Both the position numbers and the translations under genes were made by a program. DNA of 64,000 bases. Origin: Paraconiothyrium sp. Pb-2020 (lineage: Eukaryota > Ascomycota > Dothideomycetes > Pleosporales > Didymosphaeriaceae). The notes below the pieces were generated by a model. That model had not been told where the DNA came from and made no database searches. It was given only the letters and a program-made list of their open reading frames with translations. The stretch lies in NCBI GenBank assembly GCA_022419385.1, contig JAJUBI010000001.1, positions 2,170,001 through 2,234,000 on the forward strand, written 5' to 3'. Position 1 is the stretch's first letter; each line of letters starts with the position of its first letter. Below, piece by piece: positions 45,344-55,586 of the stretch.

Positions 45344-45905
45344 GGGGACGGATTACCGTCCAAGTTTCCAGTCGATTACTGACGGCTCCTGTATTGCCTA
45401 AGATGAGGCGATAAGGGGACACATACAGTCATACTAGTGCAGTGAAGGCGGTAGCGTTGTTGACGGCCGGTGAGAGTACCGAGCCACGAGAAGTGGAGAA
45501 GATGGAAATTCTAGCAACTTTCATTGCGGAAAGATATATATATCAGCAATCGCTGTGATGGTGGTTCCCATCACGCAATCCATCAAATGAACATCGCCAT
45601 CGCTATCTTCGCTCTTGAACATCGAAAGGCGTGCGGCAGACGGTATCCGCCGGCTGTGGCAAGAAAACTTTAGACGGCAAGTAGCTCGTTTGGGTACATC
45701 TTGTCGGACGCATCCAACCCAGAGCAAAAGTGGGGCCGACAGTAATTTCCCTTTGCGTGTTAGGTTGCGAGCTAAACCCGCAATCACGCAACAATCAATT
45801 AACGCGGCATACTCGTGAGGTTGAATTCGTTACAACACAAGAAAACCGACTGCAAAACACTTCGATGGTGCGCACCACCATATCTAGATGACTTAGAGCG
45901 ACGCC
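45344..45905. promoter_or_regulatory. Divergent promoter between permease and hydrolase
   Basis: This 562-bp interval separates two divergent genes of the putative catabolic block. CGG/CCG triplets in inverted orientation occur next to the permease start (GGACGG-N4-CCGTCC, 45346-45361) and near 45639 (CGG-TAT-CCG). Such triplets are the usual targets of Zn2Cys6 dimers, but spacing alone does not prove binding. Confidence 0.4.
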
Positions 45906-46914
45906 ATGGTCGAATTTGTGCAAATTAACGGAGCCACGCTTGCATATGCGATTTCGAGCACTGATACATCTAAGCCTCTATTCATAACCCTTCATGGCGG
46001 TCGAGGATTTGGTACGGTTGTCGCCGTTGCGTTGGGATTAAATATTCTGATTTGACAGTGCAGGAAGCCATGAAAGCGACCACAAGGCATACTCCCCTTT
46101 AGCGGACAAGCACAGAGTTTTGTCCTTCGATTATCGCGGACATGGACGCAGTTCCGAAACTAAACCGTATACCTTTCATCAGCTGGTCGAGGACATCGAA
46201 AGCATACGTCAGCGATTCATTGGTGACACCGAACGTTTCATTCTATGTGGCGGCAGCTTCGGCGGCTACCTAGCCCAGCAGTATGCCATCTCGTACCCAG
46301 ATCACATCTCTCATTTGATCCTTCGTGGAACTGCGCCTTCTCACCATCGTGAGTCTTGCCGGGCAATTTTATTAGGTTCATGCCACTCACTAAAACATTC
46401 AAGACGAGGAAGCAGCGATCAAGGTGCTCGAGCAGCGACTGCATAAAGCCCCAAGTCTCTCTGTGAATCAGCTGAAGGACAAAATATTCGGGCGATTCGA
46501 AAGCAACGAAGAGTTTCGGCTCGTCATGCATGCTGCTGCACCTCTGTACAGCGAGATATTTGATGCGGACGCAGCCCTGTCCAACACCCTAAAGACAGCG
46601 TACTTCGCAGAGTCGCACAGTATGTGAAGCACTTGCATCAGGTACCATAGGTATTCAAGCTTACATCGGCAGATGACTTGTACTCAGAACAAGAGAAGTA
46701 CTTCGACTATCGCGGAGATCTAAGGAAGGTCACCGCGAAGACCTTGATTATTGTTGGTGACCGCGACTGGATATGCCCGCCGAAACAATCAGAAATCATT
46801 GCGTCTCGCATTCCTGGTTCCCGTTTGGAGATCTTCAGAGGCGCGAATCATAGCGTGCATCACGAGAAGAATGCAGAGGTCATACAACTGATCCGAGATT
46901 GGATTGCAGAGTAA
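45906..46914 (+). CDS. Alpha/beta hydrolase, proline-iminopeptidase-like (S33)
   Basis: Four exons, 45906-46011, 46064-46348, 46404-46619 and 46673-46914, give 282 residues with every junction in phase. The fold is shown by LFITLHGGRGFG, the oxyanion-hole HGG at the first splice junction, DYRGHGRSS, the nucleophile elbow GGSFGGYLA, the acid in IVGDRDWICP and the His in GANHSVHHE. A short cap domain (about SLSVNQLKDKIFGRFES) lies between. Proline iminopeptidases release N-terminal proline, and relatives cleave many small esters and amides. Its place beside a 5-oxoprolinase makes an amidase or peptidase role attractive, but this is inference. Introns are 52-55 nt with normal ends, and the first ATG (cgccATGg) is strong. 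Confidence 0.88.
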
Positions 46915-47223
46915 GCGTCGAACCGATTTATGACCTGGTTATAGCGCGCTCTGTGTATGCTAGGTCACCCTAATCGAAATACTGCGATAGCATTGGGAGG
47001 GCTCCAAACGCCACCCACCAGATCGAGAGGTTCACTAGTTAAGAGGAACCCCCATTTGTTATGCTTCTTCCATTTCCTAGTGCGATCATAGTTATCATCG
47101 AGCTCGCCGATCAGTATCCAAAACCAGGAAGTATAGTCTTACGCATTCTAGATCTCTCTTTACAACCTAATCTTGCTACTGCTTGAAATCAGGTGGAAGG
47201 CACGTCGCTAAAATCATCTTCTC
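46915..47223. other. Spacer after hydrolase gene
   Basis: About 310 bp with no recognised gene. It contains the hydrolase 3' flank and separates it from the converging cyclase remnant. Confidence 0.4.
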
Positions 47224-48060
47224 TTTACGTCAGGCCTCAAAACCAGAATTGCCGCCTACAACAACAGCAAATCCTGTATCCCAAAGCCACTTATGCGACG
47301 ACGGGGAGCCTTCTAGTTCGGGGTGTAGATACTCGGCTTTAACCATTTTTGCTTTTAGGTCTTCATCCAACATGTTCTCGTACCGGCTTAGGAAGCCTAG
47401 ATCAAGCGTATTTGTACGCAGTAACCTTGTTGTGAAGGTTCCCTCGTACAAGTTCTCGACAGCAGAATGTCATCAATCCTCAACTTGATAGTGCATTCCT
47501 GCGCTGTTATCTTGTTATCGGCGACTGTAATCTGGTGAAAACCACAAGGCTCAGTCTACCCCTTTCCCTTGGGCGTACGGGTAGTCGATCAAAAACCCTC
47601 GGCCTGCCAAGAAGGACTTGGTCCATTTCACATTGTCATTTCGGTCGATGTGCTCAACGAGGTAGTCTTCATTACCCTACCGTGAACTCCAATCCTAAAG
47701 GGTTCGAACTTGTACAGCTCGTCTATTACAACTCATTGTAAGAACACCCACCTGGAAATGACCAGTGACAAGAAGACCACTGAAAGTCGGTCTGAGCACC
47801 TATCTCGATCTTGTCGTCCTGGTTTCCAGTGGGCACTATCGCGGGGACTTGCTGTGTAGCGTACATCAACAAATTTACCATTGCGAAAGATCTCATGCTT
47901 TAACTTTGTTCGATAGAATGAAATAACCTTCATTTGGTATAGATTACAAGTCAACCGGACCGATACACTCGTATTTATCAATTGCAATGCTACAATAGAG
48001 CGCTCAGGCGTTAGGTAGTTAAGCCTCCGAGTTGACCGTCTAAGCCCCATACACCCACGA
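47224..48060 (-). pseudogene. Decayed putative cyclase (kynurenine-formamidase-like, PF04199 type)
   Basis: Pieces of one protein appear in order along the minus strand but in different frames. They are RLNYLTPERSIVALQLI (near 48020), DDKIEIGAQTDFQWSS (near 47815), NEDYLVEH then WTKSFLAGRGFLIDYPYAQ (47670-47570), FHQITVADNKITAQE (near 47540) and LRIDDIL (near 47480). The last is ELEGSPSSHKWLWDTGF with AVVVGGNSGFEA (47310-47232). These match the order of motifs in the metal-dependent cyclase/formamidase family. At least four frame changes and several stops separate them, too many for the intron sizes seen here, so I call it a pseudogene. Intact members hydrolyse cyclic or formyl amides, which would fit the neighbouring oxoprolinase. 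Family recognition is from memory. Confidence 0.66.
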
Positions 48061-48459
48061 TAAGTGTTATGGTTACGAGAGAGTTTGCAGTAGCATTTTG
48101 AAACGGTTTATGATCACAGAATTTGATTAAGATGGAAATGGGTCGATGCATGGACGTTGTCTTGCTGGTATAAGGTACAAGTTGTAAGAGTGGGGTCCAG
48201 GCACAGCGATATCAACTACAGGTCCCAGTTCTGGCTTGCCTTCTCAGCCACGGTCCAAAGGGGTGCGAATATGCGCTTCTGTTCCAAGCCTCCGCGGGTC
48301 GGGGAAGGCGTTCAGGTGGGTCGTTGATCATAATTTCTTCAATGTGAACAAAATCATCGTTCGCTAAACCAACTATCTTCAGGGTAATATGAATTGTTTG
48401 TACGCTTCAACACGGTATCATGACGGTTACTAAAGCTCCTCAGGCGTGTGAACCTTCAA
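48061..48459. other. Spacer between two gene remnants
   Basis: About 400 bp with no recognised coding sequence. It may include further decayed parts of the flanking remnants that are too mutated to see by eye. Confidence 0.35.
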
Positions 48460-48860
48460 CGCTTATGTGTTGTGGATTAATTCGTTCTTATACACATCTC
48501 CGAACAGATTGTGGACCTTCCCCAGTGGCCTTTGGCTGGTCTTGAAGAATCGTCAGGATCTGCGATATCTGAGGGTAATTGAAAAATCATACGTTTGGGT
48601 GGAAGCCACGCCCAGATTATCAAGAACAAAGCTGATGTTATGCAGATGAATATAAGCTAGTATTTCCATCCTACTTCCTCAGAAGCGGTAGGGGCTGCTT
48701 GAAGGAAGATAATCGTGGCGACAAACAGATCCAAGACAGATATGGACAGCTCTTTTGCGCGCGGTTTAGAAAAGATCTCGGAGGCGTAGATGTACGATGT
48801 AGCATCCACTGACACAGAAAAGAGAGAGCTGTAGCTTACCATAAGAACGGGATTGAGTAA
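48460..48860 (-). pseudogene. Remnant of a sugar/quinate-type MFS transporter (C-terminal part)
   Basis: The minus strand reads SYSSLFSVSVDATSYIYASE, IFSKPRAKELSISV and FLQAAPTASEEVGWKY, then a TAG (48659-48657), then LIFICITSALFLIIWAWLPP in the same frame. After a frame change it reads RPLGKVHNLFGDVYKNE. Together these follow the end of a major-facilitator sugar transporter: the YSSEIFPxxIRAKG motif, the last membrane helix and the PETKGLxLEEVxxLFGD signature. A Tyr codon of the usual WKYY appears to have become TAG, one residue is missing from the SEIFP motif, and a frameshift precedes the tail. Nothing of the N-terminal two thirds was recognised to the right, so the copy is both truncated and mutated. 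Confidence 0.66.
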
Positions 48861-49286
48861 GGGGTGAAGTACCAGATATTTATCTCAGTTCAAGCTAACT
48901 CTACACATAGACGTTGAGTCGTGGAGACAATGATCTTGGGGTATGCAATCCACGATGAAAACATCACGGAAATGCTCTCGAATCCGTTGAACCGACAAAT
49001 TCGGCCAGCGGCATCGGTATCCGCCCGGTGCTAAACACTAGTCGGGCTAACAGTGCCTTACTGGGCTCAAAGAGGGTGTAATGCTACAGACGATGAATAT
49101 AACCACGTCTTGTGCAACTCTAGGATAATTCAAAGGGCCTAGGCTCAACCTATGGGCAGCATTATGTCACGTTGTTTCGGTCGAGAGAGCTGCAGACTTC
49201 CGGAAGTCCATGAGGAAATGTACCATAGACAAAGTCTGGTTACAGCCCCTTTGTGTAGTGTACCCCGGGGTCATCGAAACTATTTC
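48861..49286. other. Spacer, nothing recognised
   Basis: About 430 bp between the transporter remnant and the stop of the regulator. No open frame or motif was recognised. Confidence 0.35.
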
Positions 49287-51029
49287 TTATAGATAAATCA
49301 GTTCAAAGTCCCAGTCGGTGCTCAGAGCAGTAGTGACGTTGCGTGATGGTCCAGTGGCCTGGCTTGCGGAATCATATGTAACAGTATAGTCCATATCTTC
49401 CCACATTTCCACGTCCAGGTAGCAGCAGCTCGCGCTCAAGGCCCTGCGTATTACGCCCGATAGGTCGTCCCGAAGCCCGCGAACCCCTCTTTTCGTGGAG
49501 CTTTGCAGCGGGGTGTGCCCAGAGTAATCGAATTGCAAAATCTGGCGAGATGCATATGCTTCATGGCTGGCTACGAGGTCCATAAATTCACTCATGATGT
49601 CACACGTCTGATGCGCAGGTAACCATGTTGCAGGGAATGCACGAAGTATCTCGATGCAGCTCGTCAATTCTGCTTGCGAGGTGTACGTACGCGGCTGCGT
49701 TACTGCGAAGCAATACACAAGAACCATGCACGCAGGCATGAGGCGACCGAGTGTTATATGATTGAGTGGAAGTTGTCGTTGATCCAGCAAAATGCGATTG
49801 TAATTGATGAACTTGCTCACGTGGGCTAACAGATCTTTGGTTGGCGCATACCTTGCTTGGCTGTTGAAGTGACATGGGTAGTACAAAAGCACAAGAAGAT
49901 TGTAATATCGCGCGTTAACCCAAGTAATGGTGCTGTGGATAGGAATATTGTCGGCCTCGGGCATCGACACTAAACAAGCATGACTGTACCAGTCGTCGAT
50001 AGCGGAGCGCAACTCTGTCGAAATGGCTTCCCGATCCGGTGAAGTGAGCTTGCTAAGCTCGCCATGATTTTTGAGATGGATCGACTGTAGGATACGGTGT
50101 TCCAGTTGGCGGAGTTGTATGATAAGTCGGTTGAGCTGAAGTAGGGACGCGTGCTTGGTCCGATCTTGTGACGCGAACTCGAGGACCGTTACAGCTGGTT
50201 GTGGCACCACCATGTTATGATCAACAAGCCCTGCTTCGTTTCCGACAGAGACAGCAACCATTCGATCCAGGACAAAGATGCTCCAAAACAGTCGATGCAG
50301 GAGTTCACGACTTTGAGGCTCTAGACTTTCTGAGATTGGATTGCTTCGGGAAAGACCAAGTTCTACAGCCTGGCGAGTCAGAATACCAACTATGGTCCAA
50401 GTGGACGGACCCGAGGTGTCAAATAAGGAGTATAGTGAGAGAAGTGTCAGCACTTGAAGCCCTTCCAGGGTTGGATGCAAAAGGTATTTGTTCATGATGT
50501 TCGTGTAGGGAACCGCAAGGCGAAAGGAAGCATAAGCTTCCAACTTCCCAGCACGTTCAAGCGTGGTACTTCCGATGGCCATGACCAGGTTTATGATGTC
50601 ATCTGTCCATATTTCGTGACAATGAGTAGTTTTCGCTCGGGTCCTGATCTGGTGTTGATCCAGGAAAGGATACGCTCGGTGCACATGACTCAAATACGCA
50701 TCTACGTATTTCAATGGAGAGTGAATAAGCTTCGTTATGGACTCTGAATGTGGCTCTCGGATCTTCGGGTTTGATATTTCGACATCGGTGTTATGGCTTG
50801 GTGTTCCTTGTTGCGGAGAGGTGGCAGCTAAGTCTTGTTCAAAGCTACATGCGTGACCGTGCGCAACACAGAGCGCACACGAAGGTCGCTCTTTGGTGCA
50901 TTTCTTCTTTTGTCGACGACATTTTTCGCATGACTGCACTGCAGCCCCACGTATAGTAGATGGTGATGGTGGAGGACTCGAGGGCAATAGTCGCTTGGTG
51001 ACACGAAATCTGTGAATCGTAGGCTTCAT
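49287..51029 (-). CDS. Zn2Cys6 transcription activator of the oxoprolinase block
   Basis: An intron-free 580-residue protein. The zinc cluster is at residues 34-61 (CEKCRRQKKKC, TKERPS, CALC, VAHGHAC), with basic residues between Cys 2 and Cys 3 as in DNA-contacting members. The fungal-specific middle homology region follows from about residue 105 (YVDAYLSHVHRAYPFLDQHQ, LQVLTLLSLYSLFDTSGPS, RRLFWS-like LLHRLFWSIFVLDRMVAVSV). It is transcribed away from the 5-oxoprolinase gene; the start codons are 310 bp apart. That arrangement, typical of pathway-specific activators, and a TCGG-N6-CCGA site in the gap suggest that it regulates the oxoprolinase and perhaps itself. The inducer is unknown. No leucine-zipper is obvious between zinc cluster and middle domain. 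Confidence 0.93.
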   Translation of the reverse strand: MKPTIHRFRVTKRLLPSSPPPSPSTIRGAAVQSCEKCRRQKKKCTKERPSCALCVAHGHACSFEQDLAATSPQQGTPSHNTDVEISNPKIREPHSESITKLIHSPLKYVDAYLSHVHRAYPFLDQHQIRTRAKTTHCHEIWTDDIINLVMAIGSTTLERAGKLEAYASFRLAVPYTNIMNKYLLHPTLEGLQVLTLLSLYSLFDTSGPSTWTIVGILTRQAVELGLSRSNPISESLEPQSRELLHRLFWSIFVLDRMVAVSVGNEAGLVDHNMVVPQPAVTVLEFASQDRTKHASLLQLNRLIIQLRQLEHRILQSIHLKNHGELSKLTSPDREAISTELRSAIDDWYSHACLVSMPEADNIPIHSTITWVNARYYNLLVLLYYPCHFNSQARYAPTKDLLAHVSKFINYNRILLDQRQLPLNHITLGRLMPACMVLVYCFAVTQPRTYTSQAELTSCIEILRAFPATWLPAHQTCDIMSEFMDLVASHEAYASRQILQFDYSGHTPLQSSTKRGVRGLRDDLSGVIRRALSASCCYLDVEMWEDMDYTVTYDSASQATGPSRNVTTALSTDWDFELIYL

Positions 51030-51339
51030 CTCTCAAGACAACAGCTCCCTGAATCGCAGCGATGTGTCGCGGCAGTAACTTTCGAAGTGAACGCCTCATT
51101 GTTAGTTACTCTATCGGTTCAATGTCGTCACGTGTGCACGTGGTATGGCGCAATTCCGATCAAACCTGCCGAATGAGTCGGTAGCGTCCGACGTTTCTTC
51201 TCCACTTCCAACGCTACACTAGATAGCGTATGGAAAGGATAAGTCGCGCGTGGTGATCTTATCAACCGCACGCAATAAAACGTAGTCATGCAATGCGCAG
51301 CTCATAGCCCAGACACAGAAGGTGTCAAGCACCTCAATT
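51030..51339. promoter_or_regulatory. Shared regulator/oxoprolinase promoter
   Basis: This 310-bp gap lies between two divergent start codons. At 51078-51091 nothing distinctive is seen, but two CACGTG E-boxes spaced by TG lie at 51129-51142 and TCGG-TAGCGT-CCGA lies at 51178-51191. The first motif suits bHLH factors, the second Zn2Cys6 dimers. GATAA-like cores occur near 51238 and TTATC near 51259, as expected where nitrogen control by GATA factors operates. Confidence 0.55.
51178..51191. promoter_or_regulatory. TCGG-N6-CCGA inverted repeat (Ppr1/UaY-type site)
   Basis: The sequence tcggtagcgtccga is a CGG inverted repeat with a 6-bp spacer, with the flanking T and A described for Ppr1 (pyrimidine) and UaY (purine) binding sites. 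It is centred about 155 bp from both divergent starts. Which protein binds is inference. Confidence 0.5.
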
Positions 51340-54300
51340 ATGACCAGACCAGATATCGATATCTCCATCGGTGAGTACTTTCATGCGAGCGCTGAACAAG
51401 TCTGGGCAAACGATGTGTACAGCGTATTATTCCATGGGTCACCTTCAGATGAATGAATAGTACATGGTCCAAATCTGGGTTGATACTGACGCAACTGCAG
51501 ACCGAGGAGGCACGTTTTGCGACGTACTCGTGCAAACGCCCGGCCAAGATGACCTGATTTTCAAGTTGCTATCCGTAGACCCTCGAAACTACAGGGATGC
51601 GCCAACGGAGGCAATCCGGAGAGCCTTGGAGGCTGTCGAAGGCCGGAATATCCCTCTCGGCGAGAAGCTCAACGCCTCCAGGGTCAGAAATTGCAGGATC
51701 GGAAGTACAATAGCCACTAACGCGCTTCTGGAGGGTAAAGGTGAGAGATTTGCCCTGCTGACCACCAAAGGGTTCAAAGACATCTGTGTCATTGGTGATC
51801 AGACAAGACCGAAGTTATTCGAGCTAGCTATCCAAAAGGCCAAAGCCTTGCATGCTTTATCTGTGGAGATAGATGAGAGGGTTACTGTCGAGGACTACGA
51901 CTTAAACCCGTTTCCTTTAGACAAGAACCGCGATTTGACTGATCCAGCATTAGTACGTACGAAAAGCAACGAAATCGTACGCATCTTGAAACCGATCGAT
52001 CTCAACGAGGTTCAGAGCGTTCTGAAGGACCTGAGGGCTCAAGGATTCACGTCACTAGCAATATCCTTCATGCACTCATATATCTACCCGGATCACGAAA
52101 TCCAGGTCTCCAATCTGGCCAAGGAGCTAGGGTTTACTTACGTAGTTTCGTCATCACAAAATAGCCCGATGATAAATCTCCTACGAAGAACAAACTCAGC
52201 GTTGTCAGAGGCTTACCTCGGCCCTATCGTTCAGAAGTACGTGGAGGACCTCCAAGCAGGATTTGAGGTGCTTCCTACACGTCTTGACTTTATTTGTTCC
52301 GACGGCTCATTGCGGGATGCCGGACGATTTGGTGGCAATGACGCACTTTTGAGTGGACCAGCTGGCGGTGTGGTGGGCATAGCGAAATCGTGCTACGACC
52401 CAGGTGACGCCACCCCAATCATAGGCTTTGACATGGGCGGAACCAGCACAGATGTTTCGCGATATGATGGCCACTACGACTATCTAAACGAGACCAGCAT
52501 TGCAGGGCGTAATATTACAAACCCAATGCTCAACATTGCCACTGTAGCTGCAGGTGGAGGGTCAATTCTCTTTGCAAGAAATGGTCTACTTATCGTAGGG
52601 CCGGAAAGCGCGAGTGCTCATCCAGGGTATGTAAGCAATCGGGTAGCCTGCGGTGATTCAGCACAGTTTACAACTGCAAACTCTTCCCCTTTCACTATAG
52701 CCCGCTATGTCTTATACTTTGTGGCTAACACCAACTGACCCGTCCACAGACCCGCCTGTTACCGCAAAGGCGGTCCTCTAACCGTTACCGATGCGAATCT
52801 CTACCTCGGCCGTCTCATCCCATCATCATTCCCATCCATCTTCGGTCCCAACGCCAACGAACCTCTCGATGTCGACATCACACGTCAGAAGTTTATCGTA
52901 TTAGCAGAGGAAGTAGCCTCTCAAACAGGCCGCCATCTCTCCTCCGAGGATGTAGCTCTAGGTTTCTTAGATGTTGCTAATGAGGCAATGAGTCGTCCCA
53001 TTAGAAATGCTACTGAAGCCCGCGGGTATATCCCCGAAGCGCACAACCTCGTTAGTTTCGGCGGTGCGGGCGGGCAACATGCGTGTTCAATTGCAGATAA
53101 GCTAGGTATCAAGCGCGTTTTACTTCACAAGTACTCGTCTATCCTCTCCGCGTACGGGTTGAGCCAAGCTGAACTGCAGACAGAGGCTTTCGAGCCGTTT
53201 GTGGGTGCGCTTAGTATGGACGTGTTGCCGGATATCCGTCTGAAGATTGAGACGGTGAGGGAGAAAGTAAAGGAAGAGCTTGTGGCGCAGGGAGCGGAAC
53301 CTGAGTCTATCGTGTACGAAGAGTCGCTGAGCATACGCTATGAAGGCACTGATACGAATCTGATGATTCAGAAGCCGGAGGATGAGGACTATGAGGCTGC
53401 ATTTGGATCGACGCATCTAAGAGAATTCGCTTTCAAGCTAGAGCGGAGAGCTGTCTTTGACTCAGTTCATGTGCGCGGCGTGGCGAAGACAGCGAGCTCG
53501 CCCGGCTCCGAAGGTCTGATCGCGAGACTGGGAAATGTGCGAGCGAAGGCGAAGCATCGGCAGCCTGATACAACGCAACGGGTGTATGTCGACCACGAAT
53601 GGATGGAAGCTGCCATCCATACTCTCCCACAACTCGAAGAAGGCGACGCAGTCCGGGGCCCGGCTTTACTTGTCGACGAAACGCAGACCATCTTCGTGGA
53701 GCCCACCTTCACCGCATTTATCCTACCATCGCACATCGCACTCGAGAAACATCAACAGACCGACCCTGTCCCTCGTCGCAGTTTTGCAGCTGAAGAAGAG
53801 ATAGAACCCGTCCGGCTCTCCGTCTTCTCCCACCGTTTCATGTCCATCGCTGAACAAATGGGCAACACCCTCCAACGCACCGCCATCTCAACGTCCATAA
53901 AAGAACGCCTCGACTTCAGCTGCGCAATCTTCTCTCCCAACGGAAAGCTCGTCGCCAACGCGCCGCACATCCCACTGCACCTTGGCTCCATGCAGTACGC
54001 AATACAGTGTCAGCACGAGATGTGGCTCGGGAGGCTCAAACCGGGCGATTCTTTGTTGACAAACCATCCTGAAGTGGGTGGGACGCATTTGCCAGATCTG
54101 ACCATCGTAACACCAGTATTTGTTGGAGGAGGAATTGCATTCTACCTTGCCTCCCGAGGACATCACACGGATATTGGGGGAAAAGGGATCTCAGCTATGA
54201 TGCCCACTAGCAAAGAGCTATGGGAAGAGGGCATCCTTGTGCGCTCCATGAAAATCGTTTCGAAAGGAGAGTTCCTGGAGAAAGATGTCCGAGACGCTTT

Positions 54301-55586
54301 TTACAGAGCTGGAGAGTTTCCTGGTTGCAGTCCGACGAGGAGGATCAACGACAACATCTCGGATCTCAAGGCGCAGATTTCAGCGAATCAACGGGGGCTT
54401 CTGCTGTTGCAAAACCTCACGAGCCATTTCACGCTGCCGATTGTGCATAGGTATATGTATGCCATACAGAAAAATGCGCAGGTCGCTGTAAGAGCGTTTC
54501 TGAGACAGACGCTCAAGGAGCATCCCGAGCCTCTTACCGCGACAGACCATTTCGACGACGGCACAAAGTTACAGATAAAAATCACGATAAGTGAAGACGG
54601 CACCGCGATCTACGACTTTGAAGGAACCGGGCCCCAGATGTGGGGAAACTACAACTGCCCCATCTCCATCACTCAATCCGCTGCCATCTACACCATCCGC
54701 TGCCTCATCGCACTCGACATCCCTCTAAACGAAGGCTGCCTCACGCCCATCACTATCAAAATACCCAAGGGCAGCGTGCTTAACCCCGAACCTTCCGTCG
54801 CAATATGCGGTTCTACGCTTGCCTCCCAGCGCGGTAAGTCAAGCCAGGGTATTATGTGAGGCCGCTGCGACTGTTTGATGATGACAAGTCCTACACTACT
54901 CTGTCTTCAGTTATCAGGAACTTACCGAATTACACGTACTCCTTACCCCATTCTTGAACATGTACTGATTGGTTTCCTCCTCTGTAGTTATCGACGTCAT
55001 CCTGCGCGCATACGGGAAGTGCGCTGCCTTCGCCGGCTGCGCGAATAGCTTTGGTTGGGGCATGGGCGGGAAAGATCCGATGACAGGGAATATAGAACCA
55101 GGGTTCAACTACGGGGAGACGGTGGGAGGTGGGTCGGGCGCGGGACCGGGATGGAACGGGGAAAGTGCTGTGCAGGTCCATTCGACGAACACAAAGATCA
55201 CGGATGCGGAGATTGTCGAGAAGAGAACGCCGGTCCTTGTGAGGCAGCACACCATCGCTCGTGGAACAGGTGGACAAGGCAAGTTCAATGGTGGAGACGG
55301 GGCTATTAGGGAGGTCGAGGCGAGGGTGCCGTTGAGATTCAGTATCCTTAGTGATAGACGTGTATTCGCTCCATATGGGATGGAAGGTGGCGGGCCGGGA
55401 AGCGTAGGGAAGAATTTTGCGTTCAAGTGGAATGCTGAGCGCACAGAGTTGGTAAGCATCTCACTGGGAGGGAAGGCGGAGTTGGCACTGCTGCCTGGAG
55501 AGCGGATGCAGGTGCAGTCTCCTGCTGGCGGTGGTTGGGGTACCCCTGAGCCTCGAGTAACCTTGAAAGAATATGCACTGCGTTAG
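51340..55586 (+). CDS. OXP1: 5-oxoprolinase / hydantoinase A-B fusion, ATP-dependent
   Basis: Four exons, 51340-51370, 51501-52626, 52750-54833 and 54988-55586, give 1279 residues, close to the ~1286 of eukaryotic 5-oxoprolinases. The enzyme opens 5-oxoproline (pyroglutamate) to glutamate using ATP; bacterial relatives open hydantoins. The tiny first exon (MTRPDIDISI) splices to complete DRGGTFCDV, the ATP-binding start of hydantoinase A; the apparent ATG at 51464 lies inside the intron. GFDMGGTSTDVSRYDG and VSFGGAGGQHACSIAD belong to the A domain. The B domain begins near RLSVFSHRFMSIAEQMGNTL and includes NHPEVGGTHLPDLTI, RGHHTDIGG and GSGAGPGW. Introns are 123-154 nt, longer than the window's average. 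It is divergent from a Zn2Cys6 gene and probably controlled by it. Hydantoin or a related lactam is a possible alternative substrate. Confidence 0.95.

Noticed and set aside
51464..51500. ATG at 51464 as oxoprolinase start
   Set aside because: It adds an unrelated peptide and lies in the intron between the small first exon at 51340 and the DRGGTF exon.
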